64,000 nt of DNA from Bacteroidota bacterium (GTDB lineage: Bacteria; Bacteroidota; Bacteroidia; Palsa-948), in assembly GCA_003164895.1 (NCBI GenBank), contig PLUL01000030.1, positions 90,942-154,941 of the forward strand, given 5' to 3'. The notes under the pieces are model-generated. The model saw nothing but the letters and a program-made list of their open reading frames with translations. It ran no database searches and was not told where the DNA came from. The position numbers and the translations under genes were made by a program. Shown here in pieces: positions 1-9,660 of the stretch (position 1 is its first letter; each line of letters begins with the position of its first letter).

Positions 1-2
1 TG

Positions 3-1811
3 TACACTCCTCTTACTGTTGGGGTTACTTATTACGATCTTCAATCAAACGCTGCTGTGCCAAGAAGAATTATTAATTACGGCGATGGCACTTTGTCTTT
101 TATTTGGACATATTCAAATTATTCTAACCAAAATACAGCACACGCTGGTTGGCCGGATCGTGGAACAGGTTATAACTATTGGAATGGTACTGCACTCAAA
201 TTTCCAGCTGGTCCAACTGCTCGATTAGAAGGCATGAGAACGGGATTTCCTGGTATTGGTATTTTAGGAAATGGCAGCGAAGTTGTAATGGCTCACATTG
301 GCGCAAGTCCTTATGGTTTACAGCTTGGTACTAATCCATCCAAAGGCGGGACATTCGGTACTTTTATGGCTTCTGGAGCTACTTTGGCCGCATCAAGTGT
401 CCCTGGTTTTGAAGGACTCGCTGGTGCAGCAACCACTATGACCGACTGGTGCAGACTGGCAACAGGTGGTTCAGATGGAAATACCATTCATTCAATATCA
501 AATTACAATGCTGCAGCCCCTGCGGTTGATATTAAAGGTATCAAATCTCCTATGGTATATTCTCGTTCTACTGATGGAGGAGCTTCTTGGGATTTAAAAT
601 CCATTATGCTTCCCGGATATGATAGCACCCGTACCATTACTGGTGGCGGAGATGATTATGCAGTTGATGCAAATGGAACTACAGCTGCAATTATGTTAGG
701 TGGTGTTGGAAATGACCTAACACTTTGGAAATCTACTGATAACGGCACTACATTTTTAAGAACAATTATTGATTCCTTACCACATCCTTTAGTTAAAAAT
801 CCAAGCTACACTTTCACGAATGATACCTTATGGTCAAACGATGAAAACATGAGTGTTGTTGTAAGTTCTACAGGAAAAGTGCATGTGGCTTATACTAAGG
901 AAAGAGTGTTAGAAGCTGGAGATTCTCTAACTGGTATTTTCACTGGTGACATGAGTCTTAATTACTGGAATGATTCAACAAAACAAACAGTAAATGTACC
1001 CGTGTTGCTTGCAGATGTAGATGCTGTTGCAAATGGCGGAAACGGAAATGGTATTTACGAAGTAGCATTGAATACAACATACTTAAATACTACAACAGCA
1101 CCTTATGGCGCAGAGTACGGCAATAGTGCTCTTCTCTCTAAACCAAGTATGGCTGTGGATGGAAAAAATATATTTATTGTTTTCTCTCTTCCTGAAGACG
1201 CAGATTCAACACTTACATCAGTTGCAACAGATCCTCAATATGAAACCAGTTTCCGCGATGTTTGGGTTATTGCTTCTCAAGATGGTGGTGCAACTTGGGG
1301 ACATGCACAGAACATCACTTGCGTTGCAGGTGGAGGTCAAGAAAACGCATTTGCTTCATTGGCAAAATTAGTTGACACCGATCTACACATTCTTTATCAA
1401 AATGATTTAATTCCAGGTACTGCGTTAGTCAATGGTGGAACAGCTTATGTTAACGACAATATTAATTACATGAAATATGTTAAAGTTAGCAAGGCACAGG
1501 TACTTGCAGGTACAGCGTCTTGCAATGCAAATGGTATAAACGAGATTAATACTGTATTCAGCATTGCAAATGCTTATCCTAATCCTACTACAGGTGCAAC
1601 AACCATTGAAGTGGATTTGAAACAGAATAGCAACCTTGCTATCGAAGTTTCGAACATGATTGGACAAATTGTTTACACTACTTCTGAAAATAATCTTTCA
1701 GTTGGAACTCACAAGTTCACAGTAGATGCTTCTAAGTTAAATACCGGTGTTTATTTTTACACTGTAAAATCTAAAGATTTCCAGATCACTAAAAAGTTGA
1801 TCCGCGAATAA
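3..1811 (+). CDS. T9SS-sorted secreted protein with BNR/Asp-box repeats (5' partial)
   Basis: The reading frame is open to the left window edge, so the N-terminus and signal peptide are missing. At least three Asp-box-like motifs (STDGGASW, STDNGTTF, SQDGGATW) suggest a sialidase-like beta-propeller, though no catalytic sialidase residues could be assigned. The last ~75 residues (from AYPNPTTGATTIEVDL to the terminal KKLIRE) form a typical type A T9SS C-terminal sorting domain, so the protein is probably exported across the outer membrane and attached or released by the type IX system. The substrate is unknown. A hairpin terminator follows 20 bases after the stop codon. Confidence 0.85.
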   Translation, partial: YTPLTVGVTYYDLQSNAAVPRRIINYGDGTLSFIWTYSNYSNQNTAHAGWPDRGTGYNYWNGTALKFPAGPTARLEGMRTGFPGIGILGNGSEVVMAHIGASPYGLQLGTNPSKGGTFGTFMASGATLAASSVPGFEGLAGAATTMTDWCRLATGGSDGNTIHSISNYNAAAPAVDIKGIKSPMVYSRSTDGGASWDLKSIMLPGYDSTRTITGGGDDYAVDANGTTAAIMLGGVGNDLTLWKSTDNGTTFLRTIIDSLPHPLVKNPSYTFTNDTLWSNDENMSVVVSSTGKVHVAYTKERVLEAGDSLTGIFTGDMSLNYWNDSTKQTVNVPVLLADVDAVANGGNGNGIYEVALNTTYLNTTTAPYGAEYGNSALLSKPSMAVDGKNIFIVFSLPEDADSTLTSVATDPQYETSFRDVWVIASQDGGATWGHAQNITCVAGGGQENAFASLAKLVDTDLHILYQNDLIPGTALVNGGTAYVNDNINYMKYVKVSKAQVLAGTASCNANGINEINTVFSIANAYPNPTTGATTIEVDLKQNSNLAIEVSNMIGQIVYTTSENNLSVGTHKFTVDASKLNTGVYFYTVKSKDFQITKKLIRE

Positions 1812-1830
1812 TTACTTGAGATTCTAAAAG

Positions 1831-1863
1831 AAACCCCGTTCAGAAATGTTCGGGGTTTTTTAT
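1831..1863 (+). terminator. Rho-independent terminator
   Basis: AAACCCCG (1831-1838) pairs with CGGGGTTT (1851-1858) around a 12-base loop, and a T-run follows. It lies between the T9SS gene and the convergent bshB1, so it may serve both. Confidence 0.8.
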
Positions 1864-1875
1864 TGGAAAATAAAA

Positions 1876-2583
1876 TCAAATAAGAATTTCTCCGCGATAT
1901 TCTTCGGCTACATTAAATCCTTCGGCATATTTAACATTTATCATTCTTCCATGATTTTCCGCCTTAAGATATATATCATCTAAAAAACGAGAACTGGAGA
2001 TAAACGTAGCAGGTTCTTTTGAATTCGGATTAAAAAATTGTGAACGAAATGCTTTTATAGCTTCCATTTTTTTCTCCATGAAAGGTGTGATTTCTACAAT
2101 AAAGTCAGGATTGAGATTTCTATATTGAATATAATGATAAACAACTTTTGGTCTCCACTCTTCTTGCTTTTTCCCATTTAGTTTTGTTTCAATCTTCCTC
2201 AATCCGGCAAAAAAGCTGGCATCAGCAACTAATTTTGCTGCGCGCCCATGATCGGGGTGGCGATCTTCCAACGCATTTGCAAGGATAACATCCGGTTTAT
2301 ACTGTCGAATTTTTTTAATAACAGCAATCTGATGCTTCTTATCATTCTGAAGAAATCCATCTTCCATTTTTAGATTCTCACGAAAAAGCACACCAGTAAT
2401 TTTTGCTGCATCAGCCGATTCTTTTAAACGAATAGCAGCACTTCCTCGAGTGCCGAGCTCACCTCGGGTTAAATCAACGATTCCCACTTTTTTACCAAGC
2501 GAAATATTTTTCATAATTATTCCGCCGCATGAAATTTCTACATCATCGGGGTGAGCGCCAAAGGCAAGAATATCTACTTTCAT
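1876..2583 (-). CDS. bshB1: Bacillithiol biosynthesis deacetylase BshB1
   Basis: This is a 235-residue PIG-L/LmbE-family protein. In bacillithiol synthesis it removes the acetyl group from GlcNAc-malate before cysteine is added. The zinc-binding AHPDD motif is at residues 10-14, and the RGELGTRGS and DRHPDHGRA segments are typical of the BshB1 branch. The length is normal. The gene stands alone and is divergent from the ccm genes. The call rests on family motifs; a related PIG-L deacetylase is the main alternative. Confidence 0.85.
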   Translation of the reverse strand: MKVDILAFGAHPDDVEISCGGIIMKNISLGKKVGIVDLTRGELGTRGSAAIRLKESADAAKITGVLFRENLKMEDGFLQNDKKHQIAVIKKIRQYKPDVILANALEDRHPDHGRAAKLVADASFFAGLRKIETKLNGKKQEEWRPKVVYHYIQYRNLNPDFIVEITPFMEKKMEAIKAFRSQFFNPNSKEPATFISSSRFLDDIYLKAENHGRMINVKYAEGFNVAEEYRGEILI

Positions 2584-2679
2584 AAATCATCAAAAAAAAT
2601 TAATTTGCGCTAAAATACTAAAAGAGAAAACACGTAATACAATTTCGTAATTTCGCATCGTTAGAATTTTAAAAGATAT

Positions 2680-3336
2680 ATGTTCAAAGAACTTTCCGCT
2701 CTCATACAAAAAGAAATTCTGCTCGAATGGAGACAACGCTATGCGCTGGGCGGAATGTTTTTGTATGTGGTGGCAACAGTTTTTGTGTGTTTTCTCTCGT
2801 TCAAAAATGTGATTGATGCAAACGCGTGGAACGCACTATTCTGGATCATTATACTTTTTGCTTCAATAAATGCTTCTGCAAAAAGTTTTTTGCAGGAAAG
2901 CAGAGGGAGATTGCTCTATTATTACACGCTAAGCAGTCCGCAGGCGTTTATATTATCAAAAACTATTTACAACGCAATCCTGATGCTGATTCTTTCTGTC
3001 ATTTGTTTTGCGTTTTACAGTTTATTCATGGGAAACATGGTTGAAAATATGCCACTCTTTATTTTGATAATTATTCTCGGTTCTATTGGCATTTCTTCAC
3101 TTCTCACCATGATCTCTGCAATCGCATCCAAAGCAAATAATAATTTCACCATCATGGCGATTCTTGCTTTTCCTATCATTATGCCGATTCTTATCACCAT
3201 TATAAAACTTTCTCAGAACGCGATTGATGGCACCGATTTTTCTTACAACCTGAAATATTTTTCTGTTCTTTTCTCTCTCGATATTATTGTCGTCATATTA
3301 TCCTATTTATTATTTCCGTATCTTTGGAAAGATTGA
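2680..3336 (+). CDS. ccmB: Haem exporter membrane protein CcmB
   Basis: This 218-residue protein has about six hydrophobic segments. Its N-terminal block (LIQKEILLEWRQRYALGG) matches the CcmB family. CcmB is the membrane part of the CcmAB ABC complex, which works with CcmC to load haem onto CcmE. It is the first gene of the ccm cluster here. No ccmA ATPase gene is adjacent, so CcmA must be encoded elsewhere. Ten bases separate it from ccmC. Confidence 0.85.
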   Translation: MFKELSALIQKEILLEWRQRYALGGMFLYVVATVFVCFLSFKNVIDANAWNALFWIIILFASINASAKSFLQESRGRLLYYYTLSSPQAFILSKTIYNAILMLILSVICFAFYSLFMGNMVENMPLFILIIILGSIGISSLLTMISAIASKANNNFTIMAILAFPIIMPILITIIKLSQNAIDGTDFSYNLKYFSVLFSLDIIVVILSYLLFPYLWKD

Positions 3337-3346
3337 ATATCTATCT

Positions 3347-4006
3347 ATGAAAAAGAATTGGTGGAAAATACTTTGCGCTCTGTTTTTGGTTTACGTCATT
3401 GTTGCCGGATTTCTTTCGGATGTGCCGCATCTTCCTATTCTTCACGAAACGATTCGCAATCAATATTTCCATGTCTGCATGTGGTTTGCCATGATTACTT
3501 TATTAACCACATCACTTATTTTCAGCGTCAGATATTTGTCAAATCCAAAAATGAATAACGACATTATTGCTTCAGAAGCAGCACGCACCGGGATTTTTTT
3601 CGGCACACTTGGTTTGATCACCGGAAGCATTTGGGCTCGATTTACTTGGGGAGCATGGTGGACGAATGATGTAAAATTAAATGGAGCTGCAATCACTATG
3701 CTGACATATCTCGCTTATCTCGTTCTCCGAAACGCAATCACAGATGAGCAAAAACGCGGAAAAGTTTCTGCCGTTTATAATATTTTCGCTTATGTGATGA
3801 TGTTGGTTTTCATCCTTATTTATCCGCGCATGAGCGATTCGCTTCATCCGGGAAATGGCGGAAATCCTGCTTTCAGCAAATATGATTTAGACAGTACCAT
3901 GCGGATGGTTTTTTATCCTGCTGTTATCGGCTGGACTTTGCTCGGCGTATGGATTATGACATTAAGAATCCGAATTCAAAAAATTAAATTACAAACTGAA
4001 TTATGA
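3347..4006 (+). CDS. ccmC: Haem handling protein CcmC
   Basis: This is a 219-residue polytopic membrane protein of the CcmC/CcsA/HemX superfamily. The tryptophan-rich haem-binding motif is present as WGAWWTND, and histidines lie in the flanking membrane segments. CcmC presents haem to CcmE at the outer face of the inner membrane. I chose the ATG at 3347 rather than 3287, because the upstream start would overlap ccmB and the protein from 3347 matches the family N-terminus. The stop overlaps the start of the next gene by 4 bp. Confidence 0.9.
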   Translation: MKKNWWKILCALFLVYVIVAGFLSDVPHLPILHETIRNQYFHVCMWFAMITLLTTSLIFSVRYLSNPKMNNDIIASEAARTGIFFGTLGLITGSIWARFTWGAWWTNDVKLNGAAITMLTYLAYLVLRNAITDEQKRGKVSAVYNIFAYVMMLVFILIYPRMSDSLHPGNGGNPAFSKYDLDSTMRMVFYPAVIGWTLLGVWIMTLRIRIQKIKLQTEL

Positions 4007-4218
4007 AAAAATTTCTTGCAACATCTTTCTTGCTAATCATTTCTTGTTTTCTTTTCGCACAAGAAAAAGTAGAAATGGCTGATGAGCTCCGTTCCTCCGG
4101 AAAAATTTATGTTGTAGTAGGAGTTCTTGTAACAATTATGGTTGGCATTATTCTCTTTTTAATTATGATTGACAGGAAAGTTTCGGATATTGAAAAGAAA
4201 TTAAAAAACAAGGCATGA
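4003..4218 (+). CDS. CcmD-like small membrane protein
   Basis: This 71-residue protein starts inside the ccmC stop codon region (ATGA overlap). It has an N-terminal signal-like hydrophobic segment ending near FAQ, a second membrane segment at about residues 34-54, and a charged tail. The position between ccmC and ccmE and the size fit the CcmD family of Bacteroidetes, which helps release holo-CcmE from CcmABC. Sequence signatures are weak, so the call rests largely on context. Confidence 0.7.
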   Translation: MKKFLATSFLLIISCFLFAQEKVEMADELRSSGKIYVVVGVLVTIMVGIILFLIMIDRKVSDIEKKLKNKA

Positions 4219-4277
4219 TTAGTATCATTCATATATATTAATTTCAATAGTATTAATTTGTATATTAGTATCAGAAT

Positions 4278-4664
4278 ATGAAAAAGTCACACATCATCGG
4301 AATTGTTTTAATTGCGATTGCAATCGGAGCAATATTTGCCTCGCTTGGAGATGCCAGCACGTATGCTTCTTTTTCCACCGCCCAAAATCATGAAGGAAAA
4401 GAATTTCATGTGGTTGGAAAACTTGATAAGTCGAAAGATATGATCTATCAACCGGAAAAAGATCCAAACATTTTTGTTTTTTATATGAAAGACAGTGACA
4501 GTACAGAGCGAAAAGTTACGCTTCATCAGGCGAAACCTCAGGATTTTGAACACACTGAGCAAATTGTTGCGATTGGAAAATGTGTTGGCAATGATTTTCA
4601 TGCAAGTTCTGTTTTAATGAAATGTCCGTCAAAATATGTTGACACCAAGCAGCAAAAAATTTAA
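4278..4664 (+). CDS. ccmE: Haem chaperone CcmE, CxxxY variant
   Basis: This 128-residue protein has an N-terminal membrane anchor (residues 5-23) and an OB-fold-like periplasmic domain. Classic CcmE binds haem covalently through the histidine of an HxxxY motif. Here the motif reads C-P-S-K-Y at residues 116-120, so a cysteine replaces the histidine. This is the variant known from Desulfovibrio and archaeal 'system I*' proteins. It lies 59 bp after the ccmD-like gene and 59 bp before ccmF. Confidence 0.88.
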   Translation: MKKSHIIGIVLIAIAIGAIFASLGDASTYASFSTAQNHEGKEFHVVGKLDKSKDMIYQPEKDPNIFVFYMKDSDSTERKVTLHQAKPQDFEHTEQIVAIGKCVGNDFHASSVLMKCPSKYVDTKQQKI

Positions 4665-4708
4665 TACTCACCATCATTTCTCCAAAGGAAAGAAAGTAGT
4701 TTAATTCG

Positions 4709-4716
4709 TATTTTCG
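4709..4716 (+). promoter_or_regulatory. TAnnTTCG -7-like element before ccmF
   Basis: TATTTTCG ends 7 bases before the GTG start of ccmF. It matches the Bacteroidetes -7 element TAnnTTTG except for C in place of the third T, and the same variant recurs before parB, dapB and gmd. No clear -33 TTG was found. A start this close would give a nearly leaderless mRNA. Confidence 0.35.
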
Positions 4717-4723
4717 TACTTCG

Positions 4724-7186
4724 GTGGAATCAGCAAACATTCAATATTTAGGCGAGCACCTCTGGGCAGGACAACTTGGAAATTGTTTAGTCATTCTTTC
4801 CTTTGTCGCTGCGCTTCTTGCATCGCTTTCGTATTTTTCTGCGGCAAATTGTGAAGTCAATTCTGAAGGAGAAATTTCCTGGAGAAAAATTGCGCGTCTA
4901 TCTTTTCTTGTTCATGCTTTTTCTGTTTTCGGAATGGTGGGCACATTATTCATTATGCTTTCTCAACATTATTTTGAATATGAATATATCTGGCATCATT
5001 CCAGCAAAGAAATGCCGATGCGTTATCTTGCATCTTGTTTTTGGGAAGGGCAGGAAGGAAGTTTTCTCCTTTGGACATTTTGGAATGCAGTGCTTGGTTT
5101 AATTCTAATGAAAGGTTCAAAAGAATGGGAATCACCGGTGCTGGCAATTGTTTCTCTCGTTCAGGTTTTTCTTTGCTCCATGCTTCTCGGAATTTTTGTT
5201 TTAGATTACAAAATAGGAAGCAATCCGTTCACTATTCTTCTGCGTGAGTATCCTGATTTTAAACATTTACCTTTCGTTCAGAATGCAAATTATCTATCAA
5301 AACTTGATGGTAAAGGTTTGAATCCACTACTTCAAAATTACTGGATGGTAATTCATCCACCTACACTTTTTCTTGGATTTGCTTCTACGGTTGTTCCTTT
5401 TGCTTTTGCTATTGCCGGCTTATGGAAAAAAAAATATACGGAATGGCAGCGACCTGCACTTCCCTGGACTTTTTTCGGAATCATGGTTCTTGGCACCGGA
5501 GTTCTTATGGGTGGCGCATGGGCGTATGAAGCGCTTTCCTTCGGAGGATTTTGGGCATGGGATCCGGTGGAAAACGCATCCCTCGTGCCTTGGCTTGCTT
5601 ATGTTGGCGCAGGACATGTGATGATGATTCATAAAAACAAAGGACAATCTTTATTCGCAACATTTTTTCTTTCTCTCATCGCATTTATTCTTGTTCTCTA
5701 TGCCACTTTTCTAACGCGTAGCGGAATTTTAGGCGATAGTTCAGTTCATGCTTTCACCGATCTTGGAATGTCGGGGCAATTACTAGTTTATCTTTTCTTC
5801 TTTATCATTATTTCTATTGTTCTTCTTGCTGTCAATTTCCGAAAACTTCCCAAACAAGCTCAGGAAGAAAGTATTTGGTCTCGTGAGTTTTGGATGCTTA
5901 TCGGAGCATTGGTACTTTTGATTTCCGCTTTTCAGATTTCGCTTACCACCTCCATTCCGGTAATCAATAAAATTTTCGGAACACATTTAGCGGCTCCTGT
6001 AGAAGGAAAAGCATTTAATCATTACCATCAATGGCAGATTCCGTTTGCCATTTTGGTTTTGATATTGATAGCATGTTCGCAATTTTTAAAATACAAAAAG
6101 ACAGATCCTAAAGAATTTAAAAAAAATATTTTCATCCCGCTTGGTATCGCATTGATTCTTGCCATTGCTATCAGTTTCTATTACGGATGGTTTTCGGAGG
6201 GAAAAACTGTTTTTTATGCCGCGCTTTTATTTGCTTGTCTGTTTGCAATCTTCGCAAATATTACTTATTTCTTTAAAATTCTGAAAGGGAAGTTCGATCA
6301 TGCCGGAGCTTCGATTGCACACATCGGTTTCGGGATGATATTACTTGGAGCAATGATCTCCACTTCAAGAAGTGAAAAAATTTCTGTGAATCAGAAAGGA
6401 GACGTGGAAATTTATGGAAAAGAATATTCAAACAAAGAGAATATCCTTCTTCAGCAAAACGACACCGCAAAGATGGGAGATTACTTTATAACTTATAAAG
6501 GAAAAAGAAAAGTTGGTGTAGATGTTTTTTATGATGTGGAATACCTGAAAAAAGATGCGAATGGAAGATTTTCCGAAACCTTTATACTCAGTCCGAGAAT
6601 CCAGCTTAACCAACGAATGGGAAATGTGCCTGAACCCGACACAAAACATTTTTTCACAAAAGATATTTATACGCACATCACCCTTGCTGACCTTGAAAAT
6701 ATGGGAGAGCAACCTCCTCAAATTACTTCCGGCGAATACAAAGAGCCGCACAATAATAACATCTCGGTTGGCGACACATTTTTTACGAATAATGGCATTG
6801 TAGTTTTACAAAAACTTAATACTGCTGTTGATAAAGAAAAACTTGGAATTCCAAAAGCACAAATTGCTGTGGGCGCTATGCTGAAAATTTTTAATGTGTA
6901 TGGCAAAATATTCGATGCAATGCCCGTTTACTACATTACTGACAGTGTTCCGAATACTATAGAAAGCAAAGTGGATGAACTCGGACTGAAATTTTCCTTC
7001 TGGCAAGTGAATCCGTCCACCGGAAAAGTTGACATTTCTGTTTCAGAAAAAGCATCCGGCAAAAAAGATTTCATCGTGATGAAAGCAATCATATTTCCTT
7101 ATATCAATATTTTGTGGATGGGTTGTATCATTATGATTATCGGCACAACACTTGCAATCCGTCATCGCCTGAAAAGAAACAATTAG
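4724..7186 (+). CDS. ccmF: Cytochrome c haem lyase subunit CcmF
   Basis: This 820-residue polytopic protein joins haem from CcmE to apocytochrome c. It carries the tryptophan-rich WAWDPVENASL motif of the CcmF/CcsA superfamily, and the IHPP and FLTRSGIL segments are typical. The C-terminal half has a large non-membrane domain followed by a last membrane segment. The start is GTG; the N-terminus (IQYLGEHLWAGQLGN) matches the family, so the start is credible. No CcmG, CcmH or CcmI gene is nearby, which fits the CxxxY form of CcmE. Confidence 0.92.
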   Translation: MESANIQYLGEHLWAGQLGNCLVILSFVAALLASLSYFSAANCEVNSEGEISWRKIARLSFLVHAFSVFGMVGTLFIMLSQHYFEYEYIWHHSSKEMPMRYLASCFWEGQEGSFLLWTFWNAVLGLILMKGSKEWESPVLAIVSLVQVFLCSMLLGIFVLDYKIGSNPFTILLREYPDFKHLPFVQNANYLSKLDGKGLNPLLQNYWMVIHPPTLFLGFASTVVPFAFAIAGLWKKKYTEWQRPALPWTFFGIMVLGTGVLMGGAWAYEALSFGGFWAWDPVENASLVPWLAYVGAGHVMMIHKNKGQSLFATFFLSLIAFILVLYATFLTRSGILGDSSVHAFTDLGMSGQLLVYLFFFIIISIVLLAVNFRKLPKQAQEESIWSREFWMLIGALVLLISAFQISLTTSIPVINKIFGTHLAAPVEGKAFNHYHQWQIPFAILVLILIACSQFLKYKKTDPKEFKKNIFIPLGIALILAIAISFYYGWFSEGKTVFYAALLFACLFAIFANITYFFKILKGKFDHAGASIAHIGFGMILLGAMISTSRSEKISVNQKGDVEIYGKEYSNKENILLQQNDTAKMGDYFITYKGKRKVGVDVFYDVEYLKKDANGRFSETFILSPRIQLNQRMGNVPEPDTKHFFTKDIYTHITLADLENMGEQPPQITSGEYKEPHNNNISVGDTFFTNNGIVVLQKLNTAVDKEKLGIPKAQIAVGAMLKIFNVYGKIFDAMPVYYITDSVPNTIESKVDELGLKFSFWQVNPSTGKVDISVSEKASGKKDFIVMKAIIFPYINILWMGCIIMIIGTTLAIRHRLKRNN

Positions 7187-7195
7187 AAATTCTTT

Positions 7196-7963
7196 GTGGA
7201 AAAAATTACTTTCATCGGCTCAGGAAATGTCGCCCAACAATTAGCGCCGGCATTAAAAAGATGTGGATATAAAATTCATGAAGTCTGTAGTCGTAATGCA
7301 GTTACAGGAAAGCTTCTGGCAAAAAAAGTTAATGCTTCTTTCACAAATGATATTTCAAGCGTAGAAGATACAGGAGGAATTGTAATTATTGCTGTGAAAG
7401 ACGATGCAATAACCGAAGTGGTGAAAAAACTTCCAGCTTTAGAAAATAGTTTGGTGATTCACACTTCCGGTGCTACAGATATTTCCTCACTGAAGAAGAA
7501 GTTCAAAAACTGCGGAGTATTTTGGCAGATTCAAACTATCAAAGCAAGAACAAAAGTGGATTTCAAAAAAGTTCCTTTGGTAATTGAAATAAATAATATT
7601 TCCTCAAAACAAAAGCTGATGAAATTGGCACATTCAATAAGTAAAATTGTTTATTCTCTTAACTCTCAGCAGCGAAGAGTTTTACATTTAGGCGCTGTTT
7701 GGGTGAATAATTTCCCAAATCATCTTTATTATCTTTCTGAATCTCTTTTAAAAAAGCATCATCTTCCTTTTGAAATATTCGGTCCATTAATTCTCTCTAC
7801 TACTGAGAGCGGGATGAAAAATCCAAAAGCATCGCAAACAGGACCTGCAAAAAGGAATGATAAAAAAACAATGAACGCACATTTAAAGTTGCTTCCAGAC
7901 AAAAATTACAGAGATTTGTACAAACTAATCAGCAAAAGCATCATCAAATTATATAATCCGTAA
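7196..7963 (+). CDS. Rossmann-fold and DUF2520 domain protein
   Basis: This 255-residue protein has an N-terminal NAD(P)-binding Rossmann motif (GSGNVAQQLAPAL), as in 6-phosphogluconate dehydrogenase or pyrroline-carboxylate reductase relatives. A C-terminal DUF2520 helical domain follows (segments HLGAVWVNNFPNHLYYL and GPAKRNDKKT). The substrate is unknown. The start is GTG, 9 bases after the ccmF stop, and the gene is probably co-transcribed with its neighbours. Confidence 0.8.
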   Translation: MEKITFIGSGNVAQQLAPALKRCGYKIHEVCSRNAVTGKLLAKKVNASFTNDISSVEDTGGIVIIAVKDDAITEVVKKLPALENSLVIHTSGATDISSLKKKFKNCGVFWQIQTIKARTKVDFKKVPLVIEINNISSKQKLMKLAHSISKIVYSLNSQQRRVLHLGAVWVNNFPNHLYYLSESLLKKHHLPFEIFGPLILSTTESGMKNPKASQTGPAKRNDKKTMNAHLKLLPDKNYRDLYKLISKSIIKLYNP

Positions 7964-7972
7964 CTTGTAATT

Positions 7973-8941
7973 ATGATTGCATTTATAAAATTAATTCGCC
8001 TGCCCAATCTTCTCATAATTGCTTTCACGCAATACATGATTCGTTTATGTTTGATTGAACCCATTCTAAAAGCTTCCGGATTTGAATTGCAAATGTCCGA
8101 TTTGGAATTTGCATTGCTTGTGCTTGCAGTGGTTTTTGTTTCGGCAGCAGGATATATCATCAACGATTATTTTGATGTACGCATTGACAACATTAACAAA
8201 CCCGAACAACTTGTCATTGACAAAGGAGTAAAACGCAGAGTTGCGATGGGTGCTCACGCTGTTTTGAGTTGTCTCGGTGTTGCAATCGGGATTTTCCTTT
8301 CATGGAGATGTAATATCCTTATGGCGGGAAGTACATTGTTTATATTCTCAGTTATCGGATTGTGGTTTTACTCTACCAATTTCAAATATCAGTTCTTTAC
8401 AGGAAATTTAATTGTATCTATTCTAACTGGAATGACTCCTTTCATGGTAGCATTGTTTGAAGTTCCACTTGAAATAATCAAGTACAACACACAACTTGTA
8501 GATCAGCAAATACATCTTGACACCACCACAACATCGAGTGTTCTTGTCTGGACAGGTGCATATTCAATTGCTGCATTTGCGCTTTCACTCATTCGGGAAA
8601 TGATAAAAGATATGGAAGATGTGGAAGGCGATATGGAATACGGATGCAGAACTATTCCCATTGTTTTAGGGATGAAAAAAGCGAAACTCATAGCGACAGG
8701 AATGATTTTACTTTTCATGGCAGGAATCGGATATGTTCAGCATTATCAATATGGGCTAAAAGAAAAATATTCTTTCTTGTATTTTCTTGTTCTGATTCAA
8801 TTGCCTCTGCTTTTTATCCTATTTCAAACATTTACAGCGAAGGAGAAAAAACATTTTCACTTGGCAAGTGTGGTGGTAAAAATCGTTATGCTGGTAGGAA
8901 TAAGTTTTTTATTTGTACTGAAGTTTTTTCTCTGGAAATAA
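7973..8941 (+). CDS. UbiA-family prenyltransferase
   Basis: This is a 322-residue protein with about eight to nine membrane segments. The first Mg-prenyl diphosphate motif NDxxDxxxD is at residues 64-72, and a second acidic motif (DMEDVEGDMEYG) is near residue 210. Members of this branch are often named geranylgeranylglycerol-phosphate geranylgeranyltransferase-like. A role in menaquinone side-chain attachment (MqnP) is possible, because mqnD and a UbiD gene are in the same window, but the acceptor cannot be read from the sequence. It starts 9 bp after the DUF2520 gene. Confidence 0.85.
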   Translation: MIAFIKLIRLPNLLIIAFTQYMIRLCLIEPILKASGFELQMSDLEFALLVLAVVFVSAAGYIINDYFDVRIDNINKPEQLVIDKGVKRRVAMGAHAVLSCLGVAIGIFLSWRCNILMAGSTLFIFSVIGLWFYSTNFKYQFFTGNLIVSILTGMTPFMVALFEVPLEIIKYNTQLVDQQIHLDTTTTSSVLVWTGAYSIAAFALSLIREMIKDMEDVEGDMEYGCRTIPIVLGMKKAKLIATGMILLFMAGIGYVQHYQYGLKEKYSFLYFLVLIQLPLLFILFQTFTAKEKKHFHLASVVVKIVMLVGISFLFVLKFFLWK

Positions 8942-8957
8942 AATTTCTTCATAAATT

Positions 8958-9539
8958 ATGCTGCAAGAAAAATTAAAAGATTACAACATAATTCTTGCTT
9001 CCAAATCTCCGAGGAGGCAATTCTTGATGAAGGAACTTGGGCTGGATTTTGAAATTAGAATCAAAGATGTTGATGAATCTTTTCCAAAAAATTTAAAAGG
9101 CAAAAAAATCGCTCTTTATCTCTGTAAAAAGAAAGCCGAAGCAGTCAAGAATGAACTTAAACCAAACGACCTGCTTATCACAGCCGATACAATTGTGTGG
9201 ATTAAAAACAAAGTACTCAACAAACCGGCTGATTACAACGAAGCTGTTAAAATGCTTCAACTGCTTTCAGGAAAAATGCACACGGTTTATACCGGTGTTT
9301 GTATTTGCACTTTAAGAAAAACTAAAATATTTTCCGTCAGCACAAAAGTTTTTTTCAGAAAACTCACGGAAAAGGAAATTCATTTTTACATTACCAACTA
9401 CAAACCTTACGACAAAGCAGGCGCTTACGGAGCACAGGAGTGGATTGGTTATGTTGGCGTAGAAAAAATTATCGGCTCTTATTTTAACGTAATGGGGTTG
9501 CCTGTGAAGGAATTGTATGAGGAGTTGATGAAATTGTAG
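8958..9539 (+). CDS. maf: Maf-family nucleoside triphosphate pyrophosphatase
   Basis: This 193-residue protein opens with the Maf signature (LASKSPRRQFLMKELG) and contains the conserved TADTIVW and GKMHTVYTGV segments. Maf proteins hydrolyse dTTP, UTP or modified nucleotides to monophosphates and are linked to septum control in some bacteria. Length and motifs are normal. It is the last gene of the run that began at 7196. Confidence 0.9.
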   Translation: MLQEKLKDYNIILASKSPRRQFLMKELGLDFEIRIKDVDESFPKNLKGKKIALYLCKKKAEAVKNELKPNDLLITADTIVWIKNKVLNKPADYNEAVKMLQLLSGKMHTVYTGVCICTLRKTKIFSVSTKVFFRKLTEKEIHFYITNYKPYDKAGAYGAQEWIGYVGVEKIIGSYFNVMGLPVKELYEELMKL

Positions 9540-9660
9540 TTTCCATACAACTTTGTCCATTCGTTAGTAATTAACACGCGTTTGTTTATAGTTTCCTTTG
9601 CCACTGATTTCATTTAGCAGTAAATTTATCGCAATTAAATTTCTAAACAAAGTTACCTTC

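Noticed and set aside
19-228. 69-residue ORF at the left edge.
   Set aside because: It is a shadow in another frame of the T9SS protein, whose frame is open to the window edge.
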